Of a stretch of DNA of 35,293 nt, positions 24,929 through 34,350 are shown one piece after another; the stretch's first letter is position 1; every line of letters starts with the position of its first letter. Origin of the DNA: Planctomycetota bacterium (GTDB taxonomy: Bacteria; Planctomycetota; PLA2; JAEUHO01); NCBI GenBank assembly GCA_029259795.1, contig JAJDEM010000273.1, positions 1-35,293 on the forward strand. The letters are read 5' to 3'. Position numbers and translations under genes: made by a program. Below the pieces are notes generated by a model. The model searched no databases. It had not been told where the DNA came from and saw only the letters and a program-made list of their open reading frames with translations.

Positions 24929-27900
24929 TAGTGACCTCCCTTCACCGGATGGTCAAGGTCGGGGTGCACATTGCGAATGCGCGCCGCGTACGTGACGTTC
25001 GGCCGCACGTTGATCTCCTCGAGAACGTGGTAGGCGAGGTCGCTCTTGCGAGCGCGGTCGATCTTGCCGCCCTTGATGTTGGCATCACCGAAGACGATGG
25101 CGTCGGCCGGGCAAGCCTGCTGACAGGCCGTCGTGACCGCGCCGTCCTTCAAGCGCTCGCCGCGATCCGGCACGGCGAACTTGGCCGCGTTGATGCGCTG
25201 GATGCAGAACGTGCACTTCTCCATGACGCCGCGGGTGCGGACGGTCACGTGCGGGTTGGCCCGCAGCTCCTGCACGGGGCTGGTGGTCTGCTTGCCCGTG
25301 TAGTTGAAGAAGTTGAAGCGCCGCACCTTGTAGGGGCAGTTGTTGTTGCAGTAGCGCGTGCCGACGCAGCGGTTGTAGACCTGCTCGTTGAGGCCTTCGG
25401 GGCTGTGCGTGGTGGCGTTGACCGGACAGACGGTCTCGCACGGCGCGTTGTCGCAGTGCTGGCACAGCATCGGCTGGAGGAGGATCTCGGGGTTGTCCTC
25501 CGGGCCGGCCTCGTAGCGGTCGATCCGGATCCAGCTCATGTCGCGACCCTTCGCGACCTCTTCCTTGCCGTCGATCACGATGTTGTTCTCGGTCTGGCAG
25601 GCCAGCATGCAGGCGTTGCAGCCCGTGCACTGGCCAAGATCGATCGCGAGACCCCACTTGGCGCCCTTGGAGTAGTCGACGGCTTCGTCGATCTGGGTCA
25701 GGGGGATCTTGTGCTTTTGCGTGTCGGGGAAGCTGAGCGTGCCATCGGTCGGGTCGAGGGTCGACGGGTCCGGCCGGGGCGGCTGCGCCTTGTACTCGGC
25801 GTACTCCTTCGGGGTGCCGCTGAGCGCGATGTGACGCTTCACCGGGGTGTCCGTGTGGGAGTAGTCCTGGTCGAACACGTGCTGCGTGCGCGAGATGAGG
25901 TACTTGTCGCCCGAGGCCTTCACGACCTTCGCCGCGAGGAGGCCCACGCCAAGGGCTGCGACGTTGACGCCGACCCCGTTGCCGTGGCCCGCCCCCTTCG
26001 TCCGGCCGTAGCCGACATGGGTGACGATCGTGTTCTTCTGGACGCCCGGCTGCGGGAGTACGGGCAGCTCGACGCTGGCTTCGCCGACGGTGACCTTGAT
26101 CCAGTCGCCCTCTTCGACGCCCAACGCACTCGCGGTCGAGGGCGCCATGGCGGCGACGTTGTCCCAGACGACCTTGTTGCAGGTCTCGGGCGTCTCGAGC
26201 AACCAGGCGTTGCCCTGCCAGCGGCCATCACCCGTGTTCGGATGCAACGCCAGGACGACGTCGTAGCCACCCTCGACGGGATCAGCGGGCTCCGGGAAGC
26301 CGGCGCCCTTCGGCGCCGGGAGCGTGGTCTTCGCAGCCGAGCCGACGTAGCCCTTGCGAAGCGCGCCCTCCCAGGCGGTCTGGCCCAGGCCCCACGCCGA
26401 CTTGAGCCAGGCGTGGAAGTCCTTCGTCTTCGCGAGGGCGTCGTCGCCCGTGGCGAGCGCCTTCGTCCACGCGAGGAGTGAGTCACCGATCTGACGGCCG
26501 CCGAAGAGCGGCGCAATCATCGGCTGGGCGAGGCCCTTCACGCCGGGGCTGACCGCGGCATCGTTCCACGACTCGAGAGCGTGAGCGCTCGGCAGCGCAA
26601 TCTCGGCGGCGGCGAGCGTCTCGTCTTCCGTGAGCCCCTGGGCCACGGTGAACTTGGCCTTGCCGAGCGCGTCGGCGAAGCCGGCGCCCGGGAAGTCGTG
26701 CATCGGGTTGACGCCGAGGAAGATCGCAACGTCCGGCCCCGCGTTCAGTGCCTGCAACAGCTCGGCCGGGTCGGTGGCAATGGCTGCGGCGGGCGTGGGG
26801 TTCCAGCCGAGGGTCTTGCCCGCAGCGCCGAGCGTGGCGTTGAGGCTCGCGACGGCCGAGTGGACGAAGGCGGGCAGGTGCGGACCGGCCAGCACGGCGG
26901 CCGCGCCCCGGTTGGCGTTCAGGTCCTTGACGAGCGCCTCGAGCACCTTCGGATCCCAGCCAAAGCGGCCGGCCGAGGCGCTGAGCGTCTTCGAGTCGCC
27001 GCCAAGCGCCATCGCAAGGCCCACGACGAACTCCTTCGCCGCGGAGGGGCGCAAGGGAATGCGATGGTCGGCGGAGGTGCCCGTGCCGGTCATGCCGGAC
27101 TCGGCGACGTAGAGCCGCGAGAAGACCTCGCCGTTCGGATCACGCGTGGCGGAGAAGCCGCGCGTGTTGCCGAGGACGTCGCCGTCGGTGCCGAGGAAGT
27201 CCGAGTCGATGCTCAGGATGACCTTGGCGTTCTCGAGCGAGGTCGTGACCTCCCCGGGCGCCCCGTAGACCTGCTTCCAGACCTCGCGGCGGACGCGGTC
27301 CTGCGCTGGCTCGTAGTGCATGTGCAGCGCGCCGGGTACCGCCTTGCGAAAGCGCGCGACGAGCGCCTTCTCGGCGGGGCCCAACGTGGAGCGCGTGACC
27401 AGAAGAACGCGCTGGGCGCCCTTGAGCGCTCCGACCACGGCCTTGTCGGCCGCGGACCAGCTGACGTCGGCGCCGCCCTGCTTGGGGCTGCGCAGACGCT
27501 CGGGATCGTAGAGCGAGTAGAGCGAGGCCTGCATGGGCCCGGTGGACTTGCCACCGGGATTGAGCGGGTGCCCCTGCAAGCCCTCGAGCTTGATGGGGCG
27601 GCCGTCGATCTGCTTGACGAGCAAGCCGTAGGGGTGCGCACCCTCGAGCCAGGTCGAGGCGTAGTAGAGCGGCATGCCCGGCTGCTGGTACTCGGGACGG
27701 TCGTGCATCGCGATGATGCGGCGCTCGGGCTTGCGGACGCAGCCGGAGACCATGCCCACCATGGCGGTGAGCGAGAGCATCTTCATCGCCGTCCGGCGCG
27801 TCATCTCGGACGCGCTAGGCGCGTCGACATGGTCGTCGTGGATCGGCACTTCGGACCGGCCGAGGACGGCAAGGCCCTGGTGCATCGCGTCGGCGCCCGC

Positions 27901-27957
27901 GGGGGCGCCTTCGGCGTACCCGGTCGGATCGTTCGGCGTGGCGTCGTTCGAACTCAT
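24928..27957 (-). CDS. actB: Alternative complex III, iron-sulfur subunit ActB
   Basis: A 1009-residue peripheral subunit fusing a molybdopterin-oxidoreductase-like domain (which in ACIII has lost the cofactor) to an NrfC-like ferredoxin domain. A Tat-type motif ([11 protein letters not shown]) is near residue 53. Four-cluster cysteine sets are visible in the C-terminal third: [28 protein letters not shown] with [16 protein letters not shown] and CQQACP. It passes electrons from the quinol site in ActC towards the cytochromes. The start ATG 27957 lies 25 bases after the actA stop. Confidence 0.97.
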   Translation of the reverse strand: MSSNDATPNDPTGYAEGAPAGADAMHQGLAVLGRSEVPIHDDHVDAPSASEMTRRTAMKMLSLTAMVGMVSGCVRKPERRIIAMHDRPEYQQPGMPLYYASTWLEGAHPYGLLVKQIDGRPIKLEGLQGHPLNPGGKSTGPMQASLYSLYDPERLRSPKQGGADVSWSAADKAVVGALKGAQRVLLVTRSTLGPAEKALVARFRKAVPGALHMHYEPAQDRVRREVWKQVYGAPGEVTTSLENAKVILSIDSDFLGTDGDVLGNTRGFSATRDPNGEVFSRLYVAESGMTGTGTSADHRIPLRPSAAKEFVVGLAMALGGDSKTLSASAGRFGWDPKVLEALVKDLNANRGAAAVLAGPHLPAFVHSAVASLNATLGAAGKTLGWNPTPAAAIATDPAELLQALNAGPDVAIFLGVNPMHDFPGAGFADALGKAKFTVAQGLTEDETLAAAEIALPSAHALESWNDAAVSPGVKGLAQPMIAPLFGGRQIGDSLLAWTKALATGDDALAKTKDFHAWLKSAWGLGQTAWEGALRKGYVGSAAKTTLPAPKGAGFPEPADPVEGGYDVVLALHPNTGDGRWQGNAWLLETPETCNKVVWDNVAAMAPSTASALGVEEGDWIKVTVGEASVELPVLPQPGVQKNTIVTHVGYGRTKGAGHGNGVGVNVAALGVGLLAAKVVKASGDKYLISRTQHVFDQDYSHTDTPVKRHIALSGTPKEYAEYKAQPPRPDPSTLDPTDGTLSFPDTQKHKIPLTQIDEAVDYSKGAKWGLAIDLGQCTGCNACMLACQTENNIVIDGKEEVAKGRDMSWIRIDRYEAGPEDNPEILLQPMLCQHCDNAPCETVCPVNATTHSPEGLNEQVYNRCVGTRYCNNNCPYKVRRFNFFNYTGKQTTSPVQELRANPHVTVRTRGVMEKCTFCIQRINAAKFAVPDRGERLKDGAVTTACQQACPADAIVFGDANIKGGKIDRARKSDLAYHVLEEINVRPNVTYAARIRNVHPDLDHPVKGGH

Positions 27958-27982
27958 CGTGTGCGCTCTTCCCGTTGACCTT

Positions 27983-28588
27983 CTAGCGGTGACACGTGGT
28001 GCAGTGAATGGGTGCCCGCGTGGTCCACCCCTCGGGCGTGTTCTTCTGCGGGGCCTGCATGTGGCAGTCGAGGCACCAGCCCATCTTGAGCGAGTTCACT
28101 CGCGTCACGCGGTCCATCTTCGCGACATCGCCGTGGCAATCCGCACACTGGAGGCCGGTGTGCGGCTGGAGGTGGCGGCTGTGGTCGAAGTACACAAAGT
28201 CTGCGAGGTCGTGGACCTTCACCCACGGAATCGGCGTCTTCGCGCGCCAGTACTCGTTGAGCTGCGCGAGACCTTCCTTCAGATGGCCTTCGCCATCCTT
28301 GGTCTGGATCTCCTTGTGGCACTTCATGCAGTCGGCGACCGTCGGGATGCCCGCGTGCGGGCCCTTCAGCGCCTGCGTGTGGCAGTAGGTGCACTCAATC
28401 TTGTGCGTGCCCGCCATGATCGCGTGGTTGAAGGCGAGCGGCTGGGCGGGCGAGTAGCCCTGCTCCATATTCGCCTGCCAGAGGGTGTGGGTTCCGAATG
28501 CCCCGCCCACGACCACGGAGATGCCCAGGACGGTCAAAAGCGTCCGTACCCGCCGGTCGAAAGCACGCGTGAAGATCGTGGAGCTCAT
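27983..28588 (-). CDS. actA: Alternative complex III, pentaheme cytochrome c subunit ActA
   Basis: A 201-residue multiheme cytochrome with one N-terminal membrane anchor (about 16-32) and five CxxCH sites starting at residues 66, 87, 148, 172 and 196. It is the first gene of the respiratory operon and conducts electrons out of ActB. ATG 28588 has no Shine-Dalgarno near enough to act (a G-rich run ends about 16 bases away), but TACGAT lies 9 bases upstream. Confidence 0.96.
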   Translation of the reverse strand: MSSTIFTRAFDRRVRTLLTVLGISVVVGGAFGTHTLWQANMEQGYSPAQPLAFNHAIMAGTHKIECTYCHTQALKGPHAGIPTVADCMKCHKEIQTKDGEGHLKEGLAQLNEYWRAKTPIPWVKVHDLADFVYFDHSRHLQPHTGLQCADCHGDVAKMDRVTRVNSLKMGWCLDCHMQAPQKNTPEGWTTRAPIHCTTCHR

Positions 28589-28597
28589 GGGCCGGGA

Positions 28598-28603
28598 ATC
28601 GTA
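28598..28603 (-). promoter_or_regulatory. Candidate -10 element (TACGAT) of the ACIII/caa3 operon
   Basis: On the minus strand TACGAT is 9 bases before the actA ATG. If used, it would start the twelve-gene respiratory transcript almost at the start codon. Confidence 0.35.
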
Positions 28604-28816
28604 GCCCTCCCCCCCCCTGGGCTACAGATGATTCGCGGCCTTCGCAGCGAGATTGTCGCGCGCGGCTCTGGACCTGCTCTGCCGGATGCGCTGGGGCGCG
28701 CAGCGCGGGAGGCCCCACCGCCCCACCGACGGCCCGTGCAAATGGCGGTAGCCTTCGTCTGACGGAGCGACGGCGGGTTCCCGGCCCCGGTACGAGCCCC
28801 CCACGGGGAAGCTGCC

Positions 28817-29281
28817 ATGGCACACGAAGCACGGGGCCCTAGGGGCCGAACGGTACAAGCGAGAGGCGGGATCCGGCTGGGGCTGCTGGCCCTGACCCTC
28901 CTGCTAGCACCCGCCTGCATGCAGAGCCGGCTCGCGAAGCAGGAGCGGGTGCCCTGGACGCGGGACACCACAGTGGCCGAAGACGCGCTCTGGACCCTGG
29001 AGAGCGCAGCCATCGGGGTTGTCGTCGTCGGCGGCCTGCTCGTCACGCTCCCCTTCCGGAAGGAGGAGCCCGCCTGGGACTACAGCACGGGGGCGCCGCG
29101 CAAGGCCGAGCCTGAAGAGGAAGACGACGGCGACAGCTGGCCCTTCGACGGCGACAACGACGGCTCGAGCGGGGGCTCTCGGGCCCGTGGAGGCCATGGC
29201 AGCCACGGGGGCCGGCGCAGGGCGGTAGGCACGCGCTCGAGCCGCCGCCGGAGCGTCCGGGGAACGCGCAGCCCGCGCTAG
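28817..29281 (+). CDS. Small predicted lipoprotein with low-complexity tail
   Basis: A 154-residue protein. The signal peptide ends in lipobox APAC (Cys34). A second hydrophobic stretch (about 58-79, IGVVVVGGLLVTL) may be a membrane segment. The last 70 residues are first acidic (EEEDDGD) and then Gly/Ser/Arg-rich and very basic. No family is recognised. ATG 28817 has GGGGAAG about 6 bases upstream. It is divergent from actA, and its stop codon overlaps that of the convergent HEAT-repeat gene (shared CTAG). Confidence 0.6.
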   Translation: MAHEARGPRGRTVQARGGIRLGLLALTLLLAPACMQSRLAKQERVPWTRDTTVAEDALWTLESAAIGVVVVGGLLVTLPFRKEEPAWDYSTGAPRKAEPEEEDDGDSWPFDGDNDGSSGGSRARGGHGSHGGRRRAVGTRSSRRRSVRGTRSPR

Positions 29282-30552
29282 CGCTGGGCCAGCGCCCGTC
29301 GCCAGGCTCGGCGCTCGGCGGGCAACGCCTCCCCGGTGAGCTGCACGAGGGCCCGCAGGGCTGCCGCCTGGACGGCGGCGTCCTTGTCCGCAAGGGCCTC
29401 GACGAGCGGCGCGGTCGCCTCGAGGCGGCCGAGGCGCCCCAAGGCAGCACACGCGAGCGACCGGACGGCGGGCTGGCGGTGCTGGGTGAGGTCGGCCACT
29501 GCGTCGATGAGGCCTGCGGCAACCATCCGATGCCGAACGACTTCGCCAAGCGCCCGGGCGATCAGCCCCGGATCGGCCGCTTCGAGACGCTCGGCGATCC
29601 CGGACGCCTCCAACCAGTGCAGCTCGGCCTTGTGCCAGGTACGCCAGGCCTCGGCCCGGCCTCCGGCCGTCGTCCCGGCGAGTGCCTCCAAGGCCTGACG
29701 CCCGGACCGCCGGACCTGGGGCTCCTCATCGTCGAGCAGGGCCACGAGACGCGGAAACACACCCTCGATCCGGGCGCGGGCCGCCAGGGAGGCGGCTGCG
29801 CGGCGGGCCGCGGGGTCCTTGGCGGCCAGCCACTCGCGGACCGCGGGCTCGACCGCCACGCGGGCGAGCGCCAGGGGGCGCGCCCGAGCCATGGCGCTCA
29901 GGAAGACAGGCGCCTGCCGGGGCGCGGCGCCGAGCAAGGCCAGCAAGCCCTCCAGGGCCTCGGCGTCCCCTCGCTCGGCCAGCACGGTGGCGGTCGGGCG
30001 GTAGAGAGGACTCGGCAGCCCGTGCAGGGTCCGTACGAGGGTGTGGCGCCCGATCCCGTCCGCGAGGAGGCCCCGGAAGGCCTCCTCCCAGGCGCGGCCG
30101 ACGCGCGGCACGGGGAGCCAGGTCGGATCGATGGCCTGGGCGATGCTGACAGCAACCGGCAGGGCATCCGGCTTGCCGAAGCGGCCCAGGATCCGGAGCG
30201 CGCGCAGCCGCTCAGGCCCCAGCGCCTCGCCGGCGATGCTCTGGAGAAGGTGGCTGCGCAGCCGCGGGGTGCCAAACAGGTCGACCGCCCCTTCGAGGAC
30301 GTCGGCCGCCGGACTGCCGGGCTTCGAAGCCTCCGCCGCCGCGAGGACGGCGGGGAAGGCGGACGTACCGAGGGACCGCAGCCGCTGGCTGACGTCACGG
30401 GGCAAGGTCTGGGGCTTGGCCTCCCACGCTGCGAGCACGGCCGCGACCGCCTCTCGGTGGGCGTCGTCGGGCTCAGGCTCGTCGGCGTGAACCGTCGGCG
30501 TGAACCCCAGGAGCGCGACGAGGAGCAGGGCCCAGCGGGGGGCGGAAGCCAT
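29278..30552 (-). CDS. Secreted HEAT-repeat protein
   Basis: A 424-residue exported protein (signal peptide ending at VHA-23) built mainly of HEAT/ARM-like helical repeats, clear in ARDPAARRAAASLAARARIEGVFPRLVALLDDEEPQVRRSG-type units and in AVRSLACAALGRLGRLEATAPLVEALADKDAAVQAAALRAL near the C-terminus. Such proteins scaffold other proteins. It is the last gene of the pseudopilin operon; its ATG overlaps the previous stop by one base (TGATG), so it probably works with those proteins outside the cytoplasm. Confidence 0.85.
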   Translation of the reverse strand: MASAPRWALLLVALLGFTPTVHADEPEPDDAHREAVAAVLAAWEAKPQTLPRDVSQRLRSLGTSAFPAVLAAAEASKPGSPAADVLEGAVDLFGTPRLRSHLLQSIAGEALGPERLRALRILGRFGKPDALPVAVSIAQAIDPTWLPVPRVGRAWEEAFRGLLADGIGRHTLVRTLHGLPSPLYRPTATVLAERGDAEALEGLLALLGAAPRQAPVFLSAMARARPLALARVAVEPAVREWLAAKDPAARRAAASLAARARIEGVFPRLVALLDDEEPQVRRSGRQALEALAGTTAGGRAEAWRTWHKAELHWLEASGIAERLEAADPGLIARALGEVVRHRMVAAGLIDAVADLTQHRQPAVRSLACAALGRLGRLEATAPLVEALADKDAAVQAAALRALVQLTGEALPAERRAWRRALAQR

Positions 30553-32165
30553 CACTTGCTCCTCCCCTTGCCGCTCTTGGCCTTGTTGCTCTTCTTCTTC
30601 TCGCTCTTCTTCTTCTTCTCGCTCTTCTTCTTTTCGGGCTTCGGCGCCGGCGTCGGAACGGGCGTCGGCGTCGGAGCGGGCGTCGGCGTAGGAACAGGTG
30701 CCGGGGTGGGTATCGGCGTCGGTCCGCCACCGCCGCCCTCGGGGGAGACGGCACCGAGCGGCACGATGGGGGACTCGACCCACGCCTCGAGCACGGCGCC
30801 GCCGCTCGAGGACGGCAGGTCGGTCGAGATGAATGGCAGGCTGGCGTGGCCGGTCTGCAGCCGCTTGTCCCAGTCGACGGTGAGCTTGGAGTGTCCACCC
30901 GCGAAGGTGCGCTCGATGGCGACGTGGTTGCCCGCGGTCATGGAACCGAGCAAGCGCACCGCCTTCGAACCCTTTTCGTCGAGGTTGATGTCGACAAAGT
31001 CATTCTCGGCGTAGAGGTAACCGTGCAGTTCCTTGAGCGTGCCGTACGCGGGATCGCCAACGTAGATGTTGCCGCTATCGGCGACGTCGGGGTCCTTCAA
31101 GGCAATGAACCCGACCGCGTCGAGCGCCGTGTTTTCGAGGCGAAAGCTGTCGCTGAAGGTGATGTTGCCGCTCACGATGAAGCTCAGCTGCGTGCCGGAA
31201 CCAGCCGCCGAGGCGATCATGAAGGACATGGCTCCGGTGTTGTGGACCCAGAGGTTGCCATCGATGAAGTAGGTCTGTCTCGTTGCCCCGGAGCCATTGT
31301 CGATCGAGATCATCGGCGGGGTCGAACCATCGTCGTCCGGGTCCGTGCGCCAGACCTCGTAGGGGTCCTCGAGGAAATAGTCGTCCTTCGCCGTTCCGGA
31401 GGTCTCGTCGGTCCGGTCACTCGGATTGCGGCGGAAGATGTGCGCGGCATGAGACTCCGGCAGCTGATCTGCCGTGCCGCCGGCGTCGGCCGACTCACGC
31501 GTGCTCCAACTCGCGAACGCAGAGGCGACGTCGACGATTGCGGGGTTGCTCCAGTCGACAGCCGAGAAGTCGAAGCCCGCCTGCGAGACACCGGTGTCGC
31601 CCTCCATGCCGTCGATGAGCGTGGTCGCGCGCGCCGCACCGCTGACGTCGGCGTGCCCGTCCACGAGGATCCCGCCGCCGCTGAAGATGTCGCCATTGAT
31701 GTCGTCGGCGTGGCTCCCCACGCCGCCGAACTTCATCTGATAGTCCGGGTCGCCGGAGGAGTTGCCCGCGAAGATCGCGTGGTGAAAGACCGGCTTGGAG
31801 CGCCGAATACGGGCTCGAATCACGCGATTCCCGCGTGAGTGGACGCCCACGGCGAAGACAGTGACCGTGCCGTCACCGCGGTCGGTTGCGATCGTGTAGA
31901 AGGACCCACTGCCAAGTGCGATGGGCGCGTCGGCGTTCCCGAGCGTGCCGGTGCCGCCTCGCTTGAGGTCTTGGTACGCCGCATCGAGCCCCGACTCGGC
32001 AAGGAAGATACGCTGCTGATGATCGCCGGAAGACGTGCTCTCGTCCTTGGCCGAGGTGACGGCCTCGACCATCGAGAACCCCGAGACCGCCAAGAGCAGG
32101 ATCACCAGTACCGCCACCAGCATGACGGAGCCTCGCTGCGTGTGGGTTTCTAGTTGCGTGGCCAT
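30552..32165 (-). CDS. PilX/GspK-like exported protein with Thr/Pro and Lys-rich tail
   Basis: A 537-residue protein. The N-terminus resembles an atypical prepilin (QRGSVMLVAVLVILLLAVSGFSM): Gly12 before Ser13 and no Glu at mature position 5, as known for GspK and PilX-type tip pilins. A long beta-rich extracellular part follows (about 60-470) with many Gly/Asp/Ser stretches. The C-terminus is a Pro/Thr repeat of about 27 residues and then a tail of about 29 residues of Lys/Ser/Glu. ATG 32165 overlaps the upstream pilin gene by 16 bases. It could cap a pseudopilus or be displayed on the surface. Confidence 0.72.
   Translation of the reverse strand: MATQLETHTQRGSVMLVAVLVILLLAVSGFSMVEAVTSAKDESTSSGDHQQRIFLAESGLDAAYQDLKRGGTGTLGNADAPIALGSGSFYTIATDRGDGTVTVFAVGVHSRGNRVIRARIRRSKPVFHHAIFAGNSSGDPDYQMKFGGVGSHADDINGDIFSGGGILVDGHADVSGAARATTLIDGMEGDTGVSQAGFDFSAVDWSNPAIVDVASAFASWSTRESADAGGTADQLPESHAAHIFRRNPSDRTDETSGTAKDDYFLEDPYEVWRTDPDDDGSTPPMISIDNGSGATRQTYFIDGNLWVHNTGAMSFMIASAAGSGTQLSFIVSGNITFSDSFRLENTALDAVGFIALKDPDVADSGNIYVGDPAYGTLKELHGYLYAENDFVDINLDEKGSKAVRLLGSMTAGNHVAIERTFAGGHSKLTVDWDKRLQTGHASLPFISTDLPSSSGGAVLEAWVESPIVPLGAVSPEGGGGGPTPIPTPAPVPTPTPAPTPTPVPTPAPKPEKKKSEKKKKSEKKKSNKAKSGKGRSK
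30555..30735 (-). repeat. Low-complexity Lys/Ser/Glu and Thr/Pro repeats within the PilX-like gene
   Basis: Codons for KKKSEKKKK-type blocks occupy 30555-30641 and (TPTPA/V)n blocks 30642-30722, preceded by five glycines. Near-identical repeated codons make the stretch prone to slippage. Confidence 0.8.
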
Positions 32166-32803
32166 ACGGGTGTCTCCGCGGTTCGTGTCGCAACGCGACC
32201 CTGCGGGTCGCGTCCTTGAAGAGAGAGGCGCACGTAGAGCACGCCTTCTTGAACAGAAATGCTCAGGCCCGCCTCGTCGACGAGCCCGTTGCCGTTGTCA
32301 TCCAGTGCGTTGGCGGCCTCACCCTCGAGGCGCGCTGCGACGTTGCGCACGATCACTGTCGCGCGCTCTGTGATGAGTCCGACGTCGTGCACCAAGCGGA
32401 GCACATGTTCGTCGGTGAGGCCGTCGCGATCGTTGTCGATACCGTCGAGGGGGTCGGTATCCGAAGGGACGAGTTCGAGTCGGCGGTACTCACCCCAGAC
32501 GATCTGCTCGTCGTCGGGAACTTCGGCACAGACGTAGCTCAGCGTCGAGGCGCCGAACGGCGCGCTCGGCTCCGGCATCAGGGACTCGAGGCGGGCGTCC
32601 TGCAACTCACGCACGATACGTGTCACGGCGCGGTGCGCGCGCTGATCGAGGTCGGTCTGGAACACAGTCGCGGCCGACGCCATGCTGGTCATCTGGATGG
32701 CCTGGTAGCCGATGCCGCCGACGATCATCAAGATCACGAGCACCGCCATCATCTCGAAGAACGTGAAGCCGCGCATGCGGTCGCGGGAGTCGGCGCGATT
32801 CAC
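32150..32803 (-). CDS. Type IV pilin/pseudopilin-like protein (PulJ/PilW-like)
   Basis: A 217-residue prepilin: R-G12/F13 cleavage site with Glu17 at mature position 5 (RGFTFFEMMAVLVILMIVGG), then a long helix (QTDLDQRAHRAVTRIVRELQDARLE) as in PulJ/PilW minor pilins. The globular part is acidic with DGIDNDRDGLTDEH-type calcium-like loops. The GTG start 32803 overlaps the upstream stop (GTGA); ATG 32776 would shorten the leader and cannot be excluded. Confidence 0.85.
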   Translation of the reverse strand: MNRADSRDRMRGFTFFEMMAVLVILMIVGGIGYQAIQMTSMASAATVFQTDLDQRAHRAVTRIVRELQDARLESLMPEPSAPFGASTLSYVCAEVPDDEQIVWGEYRRLELVPSDTDPLDGIDNDRDGLTDEHVLRLVHDVGLITERATVIVRNVAARLEGEAANALDDNGNGLVDEAGLSISVQEGVLYVRLSLQGRDPQGRVATRTAETPVWPRN

Positions 32804-33468
32804 TTGTCGTCCCCCGGGCGGGTCCGACGCGTGAGCAGTCGCACGTGTTCGATGGTCCGAGTGCCCTTCGCGCCCGACCAGCGGACGCGAACGCGGACGG
32901 GGAGCATGACGTAGCGCGTGTTCAGCACGTCGGCGCTGAGCGTGCCATCGCCGTCGAAGTCCCAGCTGCGATCACCCCAGTCCGCCCCTTGGGCGGACTC
33001 GCTGAGGTTGCCATCCGCATCGACAGGAAAGCTGATGCTGACGTCGAGGGGCACCTTGCGGTAGGCGATCGTGCCCTTGCCGCCCGGAAGGCCCACGCCC
33101 GTGCCCAGGTCGAGGAAGTCCGCCTTGCGGGTCGTCTTGATGACGAAATCCCCACCGGGGGCCGTTCCGGCGCCGTTCGGGTCGTCCTCCGGCAGGTGGT
33201 TGAACCTGGCGAAGACCTCCTCGAGCGGGACGCTCTGGAGTTCCTCCAGCAGGCCGCGCATCGCGTCGTGCGCGTCTGCCGTCTCGCGATTGGCCGCTTC
33301 CAGGCTCATCCCGGACAGGGTCCAGGACACGCTGCCGAGCGTCGCCACGGCGATCACCAGCAGGGCCAGCGCCACCTCGATCAGGGCAAAGCCACCCGAG
33401 GCAGAGCCCCTCCGCGGGCAGGGACGGCGGGGGTCGCGCCGATCGGACCGGCGAGCGTGATCATGCAC
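32800..33468 (-). CDS. Type IV pilin/pseudopilin-like protein (PulI/PilV-like)
   Basis: A 222-residue prepilin with a long basic leader and cleavage at G26/F27 with Glu31 at +5 (GGFALIEVALALLVIAVATLG), then AANRETADAHDAMRGLLEELQS as in PilV/PulI minor pilins. Acidic DFDGDGTL and DADGNL loops suggest calcium binding. The start is GTG 33468, first gene of the four-gene operon; no ribosome site is evident and a later start is possible. Confidence 0.82.
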   Translation of the reverse strand: MHDHARRSDRRDPRRPCPRRGSASGGFALIEVALALLVIAVATLGSVSWTLSGMSLEAANRETADAHDAMRGLLEELQSVPLEEVFARFNHLPEDDPNGAGTAPGGDFVIKTTRKADFLDLGTGVGLPGGKGTIAYRKVPLDVSISFPVDADGNLSESAQGADWGDRSWDFDGDGTLSADVLNTRYVMLPVRVRVRWSGAKGTRTIEHVRLLTRRTRPGDDK

Positions 33469-33634
33469 TGTAGGTAGTCCGCGGGTAGAGAGGATCCGGC
33501 GCCCTATCGACCGACTGGGGTCGGCACCTTCACTGTTTCCTCACATTGGGAAAGGCAGAAAGTCCCTTGGGCCGACAGCCCGCGTGGGAAGCGGTCGGGG
33601 CGGGTTTCGAGCCCCCCCAGCGGCCAGCGGCCCG

Positions 33635-33640
33635 TAGCCT
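33635..33640 (+). promoter_or_regulatory. Candidate -10 element (TAGCCT) for the ABC transporter
   Basis: TAGCCT lies 24 bases before GTG 33665 and would give a short leader carrying GGAG. The rest of the 196-base gap (33469-33664) holds a small palindrome (CCGAC-TGGG-GTCGG near 33510) and nothing else I can name. Confidence 0.25.
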
Positions 33641-33664
33641 GCCAGCCGGACTCCGGAGCCCCGC

Positions 33665-34348
33665 GTGCCCCACGCCGTCGTCGCCACCTCGCTCTACGCC
33701 GCCTATCGCGCGGGCCCGAGGGAGGTCACCGTCCTGGCCGACGCCTCGTTCACGATCGCCCGCGGCCGCTTCACGGCCCTGACCGGGCCCTCGGGCTCCG
33801 GCAAGACGACCTTGCTCTCGCTCATCGGCGGTCTCGACGCCCCTACCCAGGGCCAGTTGGTGGTCGACGGCCAGGAACTCACCCGCCTGAGCCGCCCGGC
33901 ACTCAGCGAGTTCCGCCGCGCGCGCATCGGCTTCGTGTTCCAGGGCTTCAATCTCCTGCCCACCCTCACCGTCGCCGAGAACGTCCTCGCCGGACTCGAG
34001 CCCCTGGGCGTCGCACGGCGTGCGGCCCGGGAGCAAGCGGACGCGGCCCTGGACCGCGTCGGCATGCTCGGCCTGGCCCAGCGCTTCCCCCACGAACTCT
34101 CCGGAGGCGAGCAGCAGCGCGTCGCCGTCGCGCGGGCCTGCGTCAAGAACCCGCCCTTGCTCCTCGCCGACGAGCCCACCGGCAACCTCGACGAGGACGC
34201 GGGGGCTCAGGTCATGGACCTGATCCAGCAGGCGACCCAGGCAAACGGCGAGGCACGCACGGTGATCGTGGTCACGCACGACGCCGCCGTCGCCGCGCGC
34301 GCCGACGCCCGCCTCGGTCTGCACGATCACCGCGTGATCGAGGCCTGA
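33665..34348 (+). CDS. ABC transporter ATP-binding protein (MacB/LolD type)
   Basis: A 227-residue ATPase of the lipoprotein-release/macrolide-export class. Walker A GPSGSGKT at 41-48, Q93 of the Q-loop ([11 protein letters not shown]), signature LSGGEQ at 145-150, Walker B LLLADE at 165-170 with GNLD after it, and H205. The start is GTG 33665 with GGAG 6 bases upstream. The permease gene follows after 2 bases. Confidence 0.95.
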   Translation: MPHAVVATSLYAAYRAGPREVTVLADASFTIARGRFTALTGPSGSGKTTLLSLIGGLDAPTQGQLVVDGQELTRLSRPALSEFRRARIGFVFQGFNLLPTLTVAENVLAGLEPLGVARRAAREQADAALDRVGMLGLAQRFPHELSGGEQQRVAVARACVKNPPLLLADEPTGNLDEDAGAQVMDLIQQATQANGEARTVIVVTHDAAVAARADARLGLHDHRVIEA

Positions 34349-34350
34349 CC

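Noticed and set aside
24931-27978. Long plus-strand frames opposite the ACIII genes
   Set aside because: They mirror actB in the antisense register, and actB has all expected iron-sulfur motifs.
33469-33664. Possible riboswitch upstream of the ABC transporter
   Set aside because: Only one small palindrome is present and no known riboswitch core could be matched.
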